Shown: positions 47,327 through 58,227 of the stretch, one piece after another
How positions within the stretch are numbered: the stretch's first letter is position 1
How the letters are laid out: the number at the start of each line of letters is the position of its first letter
From: Basidiobolus meristosporus CBS 931.73
Lineage: Eukaryota; Basidiobolomycota; Basidiobolomycetes; Basidiobolales; Basidiobolaceae
Direction of reading: 5' to 3'
Length of the DNA: 64,000 bases
NCBI GenBank assembly: GCA_002104905.1
Contig: MCFE01000069.1
Span: 62,001 to 126,000 of the forward strand
Position numbers and translations under genes: made by a program
Notes under the pieces: generated by a model
What the model saw: only the letters and a program-made list of their open reading frames with translations
The model's database searches: none
What the model was told of the DNA's origin: nothing

Positions 47327-49087
47327 ATGCCATTTGGCCTCACCAATGCCCCTGCTGTGTTTCAGCACCTCATGAATGACATATTCTGTGAGTACCTTGA
47401 CCAGTTTGTGGTAATCTACCTTGATGATTATCTCACATACTCCAAGAGCCAAGATGAACATGATGAACATGTCAAGAAAGTATTGAGAAAACTAGACTCT
47501 GCTGGTCTCTATGCCAAGCTAGCAAAGTGTGAATCTGACCAGAGAGAAGTGGAATTTCTTGGTTACCTCATCAGCCTTGAGGGAACAAGAATGGACCCAA
47601 AGAAAGTTGACTCAGTTCAATCCTGGAAAACTCCAAGCTCAGTCAAGGAAGTACAATCCTTCCTGGGATTTGCCAACTTCTATCACAGGTTCATAGCCAA
47701 CTTCTCCAAGATAGTCACCCCTCTGACAAAGCTTACCCAGAAGAACACACCTTTTGCCTGGAATGAGGAGCAATCCACCTCATACAACCAACTCAAGAAA
47801 TCTTTCCTGAAGGCCCCCCTGCTTGCCCACCCTGACCTTGAGAAGCAATTCATAGTGGAGACTGATGCTTCTGATTTTGCCCTAGGTGCCATACTCTCCC
47901 AGTATGATGAAGACAATGTGTTGCTCCCCATTGCATTCTACTCTTGAAAGTTTTCCCCTGCAGAGATCAACTATGATGTCTATGATAAGGAGTTGCTTGC
48001 CATCATTGTAGCCTTTGAGCAATGGAGACACTACCTGGATGATGCAAAGCACAAAATCAAAGTCTTTGGTGACCATAAGAACCTCAAGTACTTTGCAACT
48101 TCCAAAGTAGTAAACCAGAGACAAGCCAAATGGTCACTCTTCCTGTCCAGCTTTGACTTTACTATCACCTATAGACCTGGTGCAAAGCAAGGAAAGCCTG
48201 ATGCCCTGTCCAGAGAAAAGGAATACGCCCTGGAAGAGGGAGATGATGCCTGTTGGCAAATGGAACACCCATTGCTGAGCCAGGAACATCTTGAGATTCT
48301 TGCCACCCAGTCCTCAAGTCTTCTCATCCCTTCATTCCTAGTAAGGATATCAGAGTCCCAAGCCTCTGATATGACTTCCAGCACCGTCAAGAAGTATCTG
48401 GAATCCCCAGTTGGGCCCCCTCCCAAGTTCCCAAACATCCAGAACCTGCATTTGGTAAACAACCTCATCTACCACAAACAGCAGCTTTATGTCCCAGGCC
48501 TTGCCACCCAGCTAGACATCATTAAGTGTTGGCATGATTCAGTGGCTGTGGACCACTTTAGTACTGCCAAAACCTTGAATGCTATCAAAAGAGATTTCTG
48601 GTGGCCTAGAATGATAACTCTTATCAAAGAGTACATTCTGGCTTGTGATATTTGCAACCATGCAAAACCAGCCAGACACCAGCCCTATGGACTTCTTCAG
48701 CCCTTGCCTATCCCAGAACACCAATGCAGATCTATATCTGTGGACTTCATCACTGACCCCTCTGAGTCCTGTGGCTTCAATGCTATACTTGTAGTGGCTG
48801 ACTGGTTGACCAAGATGGCTCACTTTATCCCTTGCTGTAAGAACACTGATGCAAAAGAAACCGCTGCGTTAGTCCTCACAAATATTTTTTGCCTTCACAG
48901 TATCCCCAGTGATATTGTATCAGATAGAGGCCTACAGTTTGTGTCCAAGTTTTGGAAACACTTCATGCAATACCTTAGTGTTCTAGTCAAACTCTCTACT
49001 GCCTACCATCCTCAATCTGATGGTCAGACTGAAAGAATCAACCAGATTCTAGAGCAATACCTCCAGTGCTATATCAGTTACCAGCAA
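47304..49087 (+). pseudogene. Chromovirus pol (copy 1): RT, RNase H, integrase core
   Basis: RT from the [11 protein letters not shown] block with YLDDYLTYS, RNase H ([14 protein letters not shown]), a TGA at 47945-47947 where copy 2 has an Arg codon, then integrase with zinc finger and the core motifs SDRGLQF and TERINQ. Cut at 49088. Protease and the first RT motifs are deleted. Confidence 0.85.
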
Positions 49088-49747
49088 GACTTAGTCACAC
49101 AATCAGGTGACCTAATCCATTTCCCCATCCTGTCTCAGTGCCTTGCCTTCAAAATTATTATCCCCAGCACTGCTGCTGTGCCTCACCCCACAACCCCATT
49201 AGTATTAGCTAATATCTCTTGGCATCAGTATAGCCAAAAAGTATATATAGTCCTATCCCCCCTTAAGTACTCCTCAGTCTGATAAACACAGGTCTTGAAT
49301 AAACAGCCTTGCCTTGAATCCTGCCTTGCCTTGATGGTCCACACCTAAGTCCTTTCCTGCCATGCCCAGCTTTTCCTCCTGCCTTGTGTCTATTCATAAC
49401 AGTCACAAACTCACCTGACTCAGTTTGTGCAAGGTGACAAAGACAGCCAGCTGAGGCTTGCTACAATAGCCATATGGTCTTTTTTCTCTTCTTTTATGGC
49501 ATGGAGTCAAAGTAGTCTTGTCCATGGTTCAAACAGTTTGACACTCAGCAATGTAATGCTATTATACTATTTTCTGTTAATTTTCCTAAAAATATTAGAC
49601 AGTCATGTATTTGAGACATTGCACCTATGCAAATGTAAGGTTCAATGATGACCCACAGCAGTCAGCATTATAAATAAGGTTGTGGTACCACATACACATG
49701 TATATGTGACACCATTGCCCCTTTGGTTTGACTAACTTCCAGGCATA

Positions 49748-51880
49748 TGTTGCCAAAAAATAAAGGAAAGTTTACTGGTTCCCAATCAAACACCACTGCT
49801 GAAAGCAGCAGAAGAATGATTGAACAATGGCTTGCTTTGACATTCAGTGCAACAAGCAGAGCTATATTAAAAAAAAGCCCTGTGGACAGTGTGCCCATTA
49901 AAGGTAATAATGCGGACTTCTTAGGCTCTCAGTCTAGTAGGCAATTGGGAACCTTGGAGGAGCCTCAAGCTGACCATTATGCTGAGGCAGATGCACATGT
50001 AGCAAATACAGTACCCTCAGTTGAAGACCAGCAAGTGGCCATGATAACATCACCACCACCATATTAGCAAGTATGCTGTTAGCTCATACCAAAGCATTAA
50101 TGGAGCAATTAGGTGAAGTGGCTGATAGGATAGATGTAATGGCCCACAGAAATCAGCAATAGTCCAGAAACAGGATGAGTGGATAATACATGTAGAGCAA
50201 TCAATATCCCAGCTAGTGAATGCAGTATCTTTGCTGCAAAGAGGGAACTCAAGTAGCTCAATTTCACAGCCAATAATTGAGCTGTTTCCCAATGTAACAG
50301 CAGAGGAACACTGTACAGTCTTTGAAGCACAACAACAGTGCCCAAAGATAAAGCCCACAGAGAAACATATCACCAAGTGGAAGGGAGACAATGTGGTGTT
50401 TATTCCAAAGCCTAAAAATCAAAAGACATTGAAGATCCATGAGGCTGTTGAGTGCAATAATGAAGAGTGGGGTAATATACAAGAGGCTGTCAGAAGTCTA
50501 GCATGCCATCACCTTAAGGCCAGCATACCATGGGACCATCAGGGACTCCAGGCTAAGCAGAATGCACTTGACTTGTTTCATGAGCATTACCCTGAATTCA
50601 AACAGGTAAACAGATTTTGGGTCCACATTGGTATGCTAAGAATGTATCTTAAGAATAGCAGAAACTATTGAAGGCAGACAAACAAGGGTGCCATGGCTAA
50701 AAACCAGCAGCTTCCTCAAGAGCCTGTTGCAAGCAGGGCCAATAGCTCTAGACAAGCGTTGAAGAGATGTCAGGTAGCTGGAAGAGTGCCAATTGGGGAC
50801 AAAGTATTGCAAGAATAGCAGAAACTGTCAAAGGCAGAAGAACAATAGTGCAATGGCTAAAATCTAGTGGCCTCCTCAAGAGCCTATAGCAGGTAGAGCC
50901 AAAAGCTCTAAATAAGCATTAAAGAGATATTAGATAGCTGGAAGTGTGCCAATAAGAGAAAAGCAGGCCTACACAGATGCACAAGCACAACATTTATTAG
51001 GGAAAGATGTAGTTTCACTCCAGAAGCACTCAGTCAAAGTAGCAGTGAAGAACCTGGCTGTGATAAATACCAGAAGCTACCTCAGGAGCCCATCACAGCA
51101 TGAAATGTCATGTTGCCCACAGAGTGCCAGCAAGGGACAAGCCGGCCAAAGCAAGTACATCAGTGCAATATTTATCAAGGAGAAAGTGTAATTCAATACA
51201 AGGAGCACTCAGACAAATTAACAGTGAGAGACCTGTCAGTGATAAAGGAACAGGTAAAGGGAAAAAGTCTACACAAGCCAGAGACAGTGAAGCATAAGAA
51301 ATAAGCAGCAGCTCTTCCCAATTAATGCTGTAAGCCTAGAACAGACTGAATCCTATCCTAGCCAATAAGAGTTACTAACATGACAACAGTTGTTTTTGCA
51401 AGAATTGGAAGTGCAGCCAGTTGAGATACACTCCAGTGAGGTAGAGGAGTTTGCTGAGAAAGGCAATTTGTATACCAGAGTAGATATCCCACCAACAGCC
51501 AAAGAAGCAATGTAAAGAACTCCTAAAGTTATGTCTATGCTTTCAGTGGAGCTTTGGAACATCAATAGGCACATCAAAGGGTTGAAGCACATCTTCAAGA
51601 GCAGTGCTCAAGAAAATGCACCTGAATACTGCAAGGATTGATTGCAAAGACTGGTAGATGTGGTGCCAATGTTGTAGTGCTGGCAGAAGACCAGGACATA
51701 TGGGAACCAGTGAATAAACAGTGGCACAAAGCCATTGGGTTCCTGTCAAAGTCATGGAAACAGTGCATTACAGCAGAAATACTAATTGAGTGGGGGATTT
51801 TAATAGAGTTACTTGTTGAGTGTGGGGTTGTACTTAATGTTAGTTTAGGTATAGGGACTTGTATAGGTCAGTACAATTAG
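49748..51880 (+). pseudogene. CACTA accessory ORF (element D copy)
   Basis: Start Met-Leu-Pro-Lys-Asn-Lys at 49748; frameshift after TSPPP at 50060; main block 50216-50671 (LKIHEAVECNNEEWGNIQEA, IPWDHQGLQ, LDLFHEHYPEF). The repeat region 50698-51240 has more units than B. C-terminal block to about 51880 (WEPVNKQWHKAIGFLSK, ILIEWGILIELLVECG). Broken by several shifts. Confidence 0.55.
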
Positions 51881-52287
51881 CAAATTGAGGTACAACTGAA
51901 GCTTCATCAGAAATAGGTCAATTCTTATGCATGAAAAGTGTCATGATCACATGACAACCATGAACACCCATGCCAAGTTTCAGCTTCCTAGCTCAATTTT
52001 TAAGAGATTCCTTCTGGAACCTTCTACCACCTTCCAGAAAGTTCCTGACCATTCCAAACCATTGTTACACAATGGAAGCTTCCCATTGTATTTTTCATAG
52101 TCCAGTACCATATATGGAAATACCAGGTCACATGACTTAGTCACATGATCAGGTGACTCAATCCATTTCTCCATCCTGTCTCAGTGCCATGTCATCTATG
52201 TTGTTATCCCCAGCACCATTGCTGTGCCTCACCCCACAACCCCATTAGTATTAGCTAATATCTCTTGGCATCAGTATAGCCAAAAAG

Positions 52288-52332
52288 TATATATAGTCCT
52301 ATCCCCCCTTAAGTATTCCTCAGTCTGATAAA
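52288..52332 (+). promoter_or_regulatory. LTR core promoter and putative self-primer
   Basis: TATATATA at 52288-52295. About 34 nt on lies AGTCTGATAAA (52322-52332). If transcription starts at this A, these are the first 11 nt of the RNA and can pair with 52450-52460. A possible poly(A) signal AATAAA follows at 52344-52349. Confidence 0.6.
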
Positions 52333-52449
52333 CACAGGTCTTGAATAAACAGCCTTGCCTTGAATCCTGCCTTGCCTTGATGGTCCACACCTAAGTCCTT
52401 TCCTGCCGTGCCTAGCTTTTCCTCCTGCCTTGTGTCTATTCATAACAGT

Positions 52450-52460
52450 TTTGTCAGACT
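52450..52460 (+). promoter_or_regulatory. Primer binding site, complementary to the RNA 5' end
   Basis: TTTGTCAGACT, two bases after the 5' LTR. Its complement AGTCTGACAAA differs from AGTCTGATAAA (52322-52332) at one place that forms a G-U pair. No obvious tRNA match. This is the arrangement known from Tf1-type elements. Confidence 0.6.
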
Positions 52461-52853
52461 CTCCTGACTTACCTGTGGATCCCTGCCTTCTGCCCAAAGT
52501 TTGAAGAAAACTTGTAAAAGGAATACTCACCGTAAGTATCACCCATCATCTTTCCCTAGTCTTGTCCTATAAAGGCAAAGATACTTTATCTTTGTAAAAC
52601 TATTGGTCAAAACTGCATTCACTTTATTACCCTGCTGGTGGAGTTTACAGTCGTTACAGTATTGGAAGCTTTAGTACAATACTCTATCAAAGGACATTGA
52701 AACCAGTACCTTCTGAAGTGACGCTAACTTATTTAAGTTGGGGATTGTGGCTCAATAGTTGTATTCTTGACATACTAGTGGCTTTACAAACCCACAATCT
52801 AGTTTAGTATATTCCAGTATTCCTTGCAAGTTCATCCGCCTTCCTCTGCTACC
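52461..52853 (+). other. 5' leader of chromovirus copy 2
   Basis: About 390 bp from primer site to gag ATG, without an ORF of note. A related relic is at 14430-14650. Confidence 0.6.
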
Positions 52854-53785
52854 ATGTCCAACCTAGAGCTGAACTTTGCCCAGCTCATGGCTGCCTTTAC
52901 CCAACTGCAGCAAGACCATGCAGACCTCAGAAACACTCTTGCTCAGTTCCAGAACTAAAGTGTCCAGCAAACTAGCCATGTCCCAGTCTACCAAGAACCC
53001 AAGTATACTCCTGCTACCAAGTTCAATGGCTCTCAGAATGAATTCCGTGGCTTCATCAACATGGTGAAGAACAATCTTGCACTCCAGCCCAACCGGTACC
53101 CCACTGACCAGGCCAAAGTTGGTTTCATCTCCAACCTGCTTACTGGTACAGCTCTCAAGTGGTTCTCCCCATTAGTGGAGACCAACTCTCCCCTCCTCAG
53201 AGACTACCAAGCTTTCCTCACTGAAATGGAGCTAACATTTGGTAACCTTGACCAAGCCAGAACTGCTGCCAACAAGATCAAGACCCTCAAGCAAGGGAAC
53301 AAACCAGCATCAGTCTATGCCTCAGAATTCCGACAACTCTCCAGTGACCACAGCTCCTGGGGTCAAGCAGCCTTGATTAGCCAATTCCAAGATGGCCTCA
53401 ATGATGAAGTTTGTGATCTGCTACTCACACTCCCAGATCCAGATACATTGGTTGAAGCTATGCACCAAGCAATCAGGTGTGATAACAGACTATTCCAGAA
53501 GAAGCAAAAGAACCGTCAAAGACACATTCCTGTTGCAGTCCAACCCCTCCTGCTCCCCAAGTCACTCCAGAAGATCCTATGCAGATTGATAGTGCCAAAT
53601 ACAAGAAACTATCAAAGAGTGAAAAGTCCAGACGTCAACAAGCCAACCTCTGTCTATACTGTGGCCAACCAGGTCACTTTGCCAAGTCCTGCCCCAACAA
53701 GAAGTCCAGCTTCAAGCTGATGCAGTCCTCCAGCAACCAACCTGATTTGGATCTGTTGGGAAACTCCAATGTCCAGTTGCACTGA
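52854..53785 (+). pseudogene. Chromovirus gag (copy 2)
   Basis: Starts ATG 52854 (MSNLELNFAQLMAAFTQLQQ). A stop TAA at 52956-52958 replaces CAA of copy 1 (C to T). Open again through FINMVKNNLALQPNRY and the capsid-like part to about 53540, where one base is lost (GCAGTCCAACCCC against GCAGTCTCAGCCCC). In the restored phase, 53579-53785 carries the knuckle CLYCGQPGHFAKSC (CX2CX4HX4C) and ends at TGA 53783, just after the frameshift signal. About 310 codons. Confidence 0.85.
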
Positions 53786-53802
53786 CAGGCTTGCAACTGG
53801 AC
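53758..53802 (+). promoter_or_regulatory. Predicted -1 ribosomal frameshift signal between gag and pol
   Basis: Slippery heptamer GGGAAAC (53758-53764), with GGA and AAC in the gag phase; 6-nt spacer TCCAAT; perfect 11-bp hairpin, GTCCAGTTGCA (53771-53781) with TGCAACTGGAC (53792-53802), 10-nt loop. A -1 slip leads into the protease frame (GKLQCPVALTGLQLD), and the gag TGA lies in the loop. All hallmarks of the X XXY YYZ class. Confidence 0.8.
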
Positions 53803-56800
53803 CCACCCATGAAAATCCAGCATATCCAAGAATCTTCCTTCGCCACAAAATCTATACAGTCCTTGAGAATGCCTGTCAAAATCCAGATCCCTGACTCCAG
53901 TCCTGTCCCAGCCCTAGCCCTGATTGATTCCGGTGCTTCATCCTGTTTCATTGACCAAGCCTTTGTCTAGAAGCACTCTATTCCTGTCACCTTGAAATCC
54001 TGTCCAGTCCAAGTAGAAGTTATTGATGGAAGATCACTCTCCTCTGGTGCCGTTACCCATGAAACATGCTTACTCCAGCTGTCCAGTACTGCCCACCAAG
54101 AAAGAATCGCCTTCAACATCATCAACTCACCACACTATCCTATTGTGCTTGGAAGCTCATGGTTGAGCTGCCACAATCCAAGTATTGCTTGGAAATCCAA
54201 GATCCTGTCATTCACCAGATCCCACCAAGTCAACTCCATGAAATATCCAGACCCTGATAACTGTGAAAAGACGGTTGCCAACAGTTCAACAGCCCAAGCT
54301 ACCTTGCCAGCTGAAGGAGCCCCCTCAGCAACTATACCAGCCAAGTACCAAGAGTTTGCCCATGTCTTTGACAAGAAGAAAGCAGAACTCCTCCCTGACC
54401 ATAGGCCTTATGACTGCCCTATTGACCTTGAAGATGGAAAAGTCCCTCCATTTGGCCCAATATATAACCTCTCCCAGCCGGAGTTGAAAGAACTCCATGG
54501 TTATATTTAAGAAAACCTCCAGAAGGGTTTTATTCAGCACTCCAAATCACCTGCTGGAGCCCCAATCCTCTTTGTCAAGAAGAAGGATGGTACCCTCAGA
54601 ATGTGTGTGGACTACCGTGCTTTGAATAAGATCACAGTCAAGAACCGCTACCCCCTGCCCCTGATCAACACATTGTTGGATCAGCTATCTGCTGCCCAAG
54701 TCTTCACCAAGATAGACTTGAGAGGAGCTTACAATCTTGTCAGAATCAAGCCTGGTGATGAATGGAAAACTGCCTTTTGCACAAGATATGGTCACTTTGA
54801 GTACAAAGTAATGCCATTTGGCCTCACCAATGCCCCTGCTGTGTTTCAACACCTCATGAATGATATATTCCGTGAATACCTTAACCAGTATGTGGTAATA
54901 TACCTTGATGATATTCTCATATACTCCAAGAGCCAAGATGAACATGATGAACATGTCAAGAAAGTATTGAGAAAACTAGACTCTGCCGGTCTCTATGCCA
55001 AGTTAGAGAAGTGTGAATTTGACCAGAGAGAAGTGGAATTTCTTGGTTACCTCATCAGCCCTGAGGGAACAAGAATGGACCCAAAGAAAGTTGACTCAGT
55101 CCAGTCCTGGAAAACTCCAAGCTCAGTGAAGGAAGTACAATCCTTCCTGGGATTTGCCAACTTCTATCGCAGGTTCATAGCCAACTACTCCAAGATAGTC
55201 ACCCCTCTGACAAAGCTAACCCAGAAGAACACACCTTTTGCCTGGAATGAGGAGCAATCCACCTCATTCAACCAACTTAAGAAATCTTTCCTGAAGGCCC
55301 CCCTGCTTGCCCACCCTGACCTTGAGAAGCAATTCATAGTGGAGACTGATGCTTCTGATTTTGCCCTTGGTGCCATACTCTCCCAGTATGATGAGGACAA
55401 TGTGTTGCACCCCATTGCATTCTACTCTCGGAAGTTTTCCCCTGCAGAGATCAACTATGATATCTATGATAAGGAGTTGCTTGCCATCATTGTAGCCTTT
55501 GAGCAATGGAGACACTACCTGGATGGTGCTAAACACAAAATCAAAGTCTTCTGTGACCATAAGAACCTTGAGTATTTTGCAACTTCCAAAGTACTAAACC
55601 GGAGACAAGCCAGATGGTAACTCTTCCTGTCCAGCTTTGACTTTACTATCACCTATAGACCTGGTGCAAAGCAAGGAAAGCCTGATGCCCTGTCCAGAAA
55701 AAAGGAATATGCCCTGGAAGAGGGAGATGATGCCTGTTGGCAAATGGAACACCCATTGCTGAGCAAGAAACATTTTGAGATTCTTGCCACCCAGTCCTCA
55801 AGTCTTGTCATCCCTTCATTCCTAGTAAGGATATCAGAATCCCAAGCCTCTGATATGACTTCCAGCACCGTCAAGAAATATCTTGAATCCCCAGTTGGGC
55901 CCCCTCCCAAGTTCCCAAACATGCAGAACCTGCATTTGGTAAACAACCTCATCTACCACAAGCAGCAGCTTTATGTCCCAGATCTTTCCACCCAACTAGA
56001 CATCATTAAGTCTCGGCATGATTCAACGGTTGCAGGCCACTTTGGTACTGCCAAAACCTTGAATGCTATCAAAAGGGATTTCTGGTGGCCTAGAATGATA
56101 ACTCTTATCAAAGAATACATTCTGACTTGTGATATTTGCAACCGTGCAAAACCAGCCAGACACCAGCCTTATGGACTTCTTCAGCCCCTGCCTATCCCAG
56201 AACACCAATGGAGATCTATATATATGGACTTCATTACTGACCTCCCTGAGTCATGTGGCTTCAATACTATACTTGTAGTGGCTGACTGGCTGACCAAGAT
56301 GGCTCACTTTATCCCTTGCTGTAAGAACACTGATGCAAAAGAAACAGCTGCTTTAGTCCTGAAGAATATTTTCCGCCTTCATGGTATCCCCAGTGATATT
56401 GTGTCAGATAGAGGCCCACAGTTTGTGTCCAAGTTTTGGAAACACTTCATGCAATACCTTGGTGTTCAAGTCAAGCTCTCTACTGCCTTCCATCCACAGT
56501 CCAATGGCCAGACTGAAAGAATCAACCAGATTCTAGAGCAATACCTCCGGTGCTATATCAATTACCAGCAAGACAATTGGGTTGATCTACTCCCTGTTGC
56601 TGAGTTTGCCTACAACAACTCAAGCCATAGTGCCACCGGTTTTACACCATTCTATGCAAACTATGGATTCCACCCTCAGTTTGATATCCAGATTCCAACA
56701 AACCCAATGAGCCCACATGCGGCTGAACATGCCCAAGCAATCCAGGACATCCAGAACACCCTCAAGGAAGAGCTATCCTTAGCTCAGGAAAGCTACAAGA

Positions 56801-57306
56801 AATTTGCCAATCTAAAACGGCATCCCAGCCCAGATCTTAATGAAGGAGATTCTGTATGGTTGCTCAGAAGAAACATCAGCACCAACCGCCCTTGTGACAA
56901 GTTGGATTTCAAGAAACTTGGTCCCTTCAAGATCAAGAAGAAGCTTAGCCCTATAGTATATCAGCTACAGTTACCAGCAAGTATGAAAGTCCATGATACT
57001 TTCCATGTGTCCCTCCTGGAGCCGTATTGTAGGAACACATTGCCAAACCGGCAAGAAGCAAAGCCCCAAGCTATCCAGGTTGACCAACATCAAGAATTTG
57101 AAGTTAAACAGATTCTAGACTCCAAGTATATCCGGTCAAAGCTGTACTACTTAGTAGACTGGATTGGTTATGATCCAAGTGACCAAACATGGGAACCAGC
57201 TACCCATCTCACTAATTGTCAAGAACTAGTCACCCAGTTCCACCAACAATATCCTGCAAAACCTGCCCCAAAGGGAAACAGAGCTTTGCCTGGAAGAGGA
57301 GAATAG
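53765..57306 (+). pseudogene. Chromovirus pol (copy 2) with C-terminal chromodomain
   Basis: Protease LIDSGASSCF near 53920; [11 protein letters not shown] (54601 on) and YLDDILIYS; RNase [15 protein letters not shown]; integrase zinc finger (His..His, CDIC), core Asp in YMDFITD, Asp in SDRGPQF, Glu in TERINQ, a GPF module (LGPFKIKKK), and a chromodomain at the end (FEVKQILDSKY ... YYLVDWIGYDPSDQTWEPA), expected to bind methylated histone H3. Stops: TAG 53968-53970, TAA 54508-54510, TAA 55618-55620 (copy 1 has TCA there). Last ORF 55744-57306 is open for 520 codons. Confidence 0.92.
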
Positions 57307-57820
57307 TGTCATGATCACATGACAACCATGAACACCCATGCCAAGTTTCAGCTTCCTAGCTCAATTTTTAAGAGATTCCTTCTGGAACCTTCTACCACCT
57401 TACAGAAAGTTCCTGACCATTCCAAACCATTGTTACACAATGGAAGCTTCCCATCGTATTTTTCATAGTCCAGTACCATATATGGAAATACCAGGTCACA
57501 TGACTTAGTCACATGATCAGGTGACCCAATCCATTTCTCCATCCTGTCTCAGTGCCGTGTCATCTATGTTGTTATCCCCAGCACCATTGCTGTGCCTCAC
57601 CCCACAACCCCATTAGTATTAGCTAATATCTCTTGGCATCAGTATAGCCAAAAAGTATATATAGTCCTATCCCCCCTTAAGTATTCCTCAGTCTGATAAA
57701 CACAGGTCTTGAATAAACAGCCTTGCCTTGAATCCTGCCTTGCCTTGATGGTCCACACCTAAGTCCTTTCCTGCCGTGCCTAGCTTTTCCTCCTGCCTTG
57801 TGTCTAATCATAACAAAAAG

Positions 57821-58117
57821 TAAGTGAAATGGTTGAGTGAGGAAGTAAGGAGTGTAAAAAAGAGGCAATAGCCCATGAATGCACTCAAGCATAGGAAGTG
57901 ATAGAGTATCCAGGATCAGCAAGTCAGAATATTGGCAGAGAACCACTTTTGTATTGTTGTGATAAAAAATATTTACCAATTTTTTTGTAAAATTGGGGTG
58001 CAATTATTTTTTTGCAGTCTTTGCACAGTGTCCTGATGGGATCAATACCTCATAGCCACAGGACTTTAGATATGTGATGGCCTTTCAACAGGATCATCAC
58101 AATAATTTTTTGTAGGT
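57821..58117. repeat. Right terminal region of CACTA element D
   Basis: AAATGGTTGAGT, GTGTCCTGATGGGATC, CCACAGGACTTTA and CAATAATTTTTTGTAGG match element B at 8110-8420. It directly continues 51938 across chromovirus copy 2. Confidence 0.75.
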
Positions 58118-58227
58118 TCATATCAGTCATGAAGATCCCACAATGAGGATGTCACAATGCTGGCAGCTTGAAATTATTGACCCTCCTACAATCTTATGAC
58201 AGTATTATGATGGTGTTTTTGCTGATT
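58118..58227. repeat. Left-subterminal piece of a further CACTA copy
   Basis: GATCCCACAATGAGGA, GGCAGCTTGAAATTA and GACCCTCCTACAATCTTATGA match the left ends of AC (230-330) and B (2935-3030), so the right end of D adjoins another element's left end. Cut by Gypsy-3. Confidence 0.6.

Larger units (their letters stand above)
46002..49401 (+). mobile_element. Chromovirus copy 1, three internal deletions (3400 bp)
   Basis: Flanked by GTCAC at 45997-46001 and 49402-49406. Compared with copy 2, three pieces are missing: the LTR end to gag start (junction 46494-46497), gag end to mid-RT (junction 47303/47304), and integrase core to inside the 3' LTR (junction 49088-49090). So the 5' LTR lacks its 3' tip and the 3' LTR its first part. 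Cannot transpose alone. Confidence 0.88.
51939..57815 (+). mobile_element. Chromovirus copy 2, full-length Ty3/Gypsy element (5877 bp)
   Basis: LTRs 51939-52447 and 57307-57815, both 509 bp, TG...CA, five differences by eye (about 1%). AAAAG duplicated at 51934-51938 and 57816-57820. Order: LTR, putative self-primer site, gag, frameshift signal, protease, RT, RNase H, integrase, chromodomain, purine tract GGAAGAGGAGAATAG, LTR. The pol stop TAG abuts the 3' LTR. Several stops make it defective. Confidence 0.93.
44255..58117. mobile_element. CACTA element D, hosting two chromovirus copies
   Basis: The left end is lost at 44250. Minus-strand Tnp2 relic to about 45780, then the divergent intergenic region, broken by chromovirus copy 1 (GTCAC duplication), accessory ORF 49748-51880, then chromovirus copy 2 (AAAAG duplication), and the right end at about 58117 (CAATAATTTTTTGTAGG). 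The halves rejoin exactly when the insertions are removed. Confidence 0.75.

Noticed and set aside
54508-54510. The TAA between protease and RT as a programmed readthrough site
   Set aside because: Other stops in the same frame (53968, 55618) are clearly lesions; no copy supports a conserved stop here.
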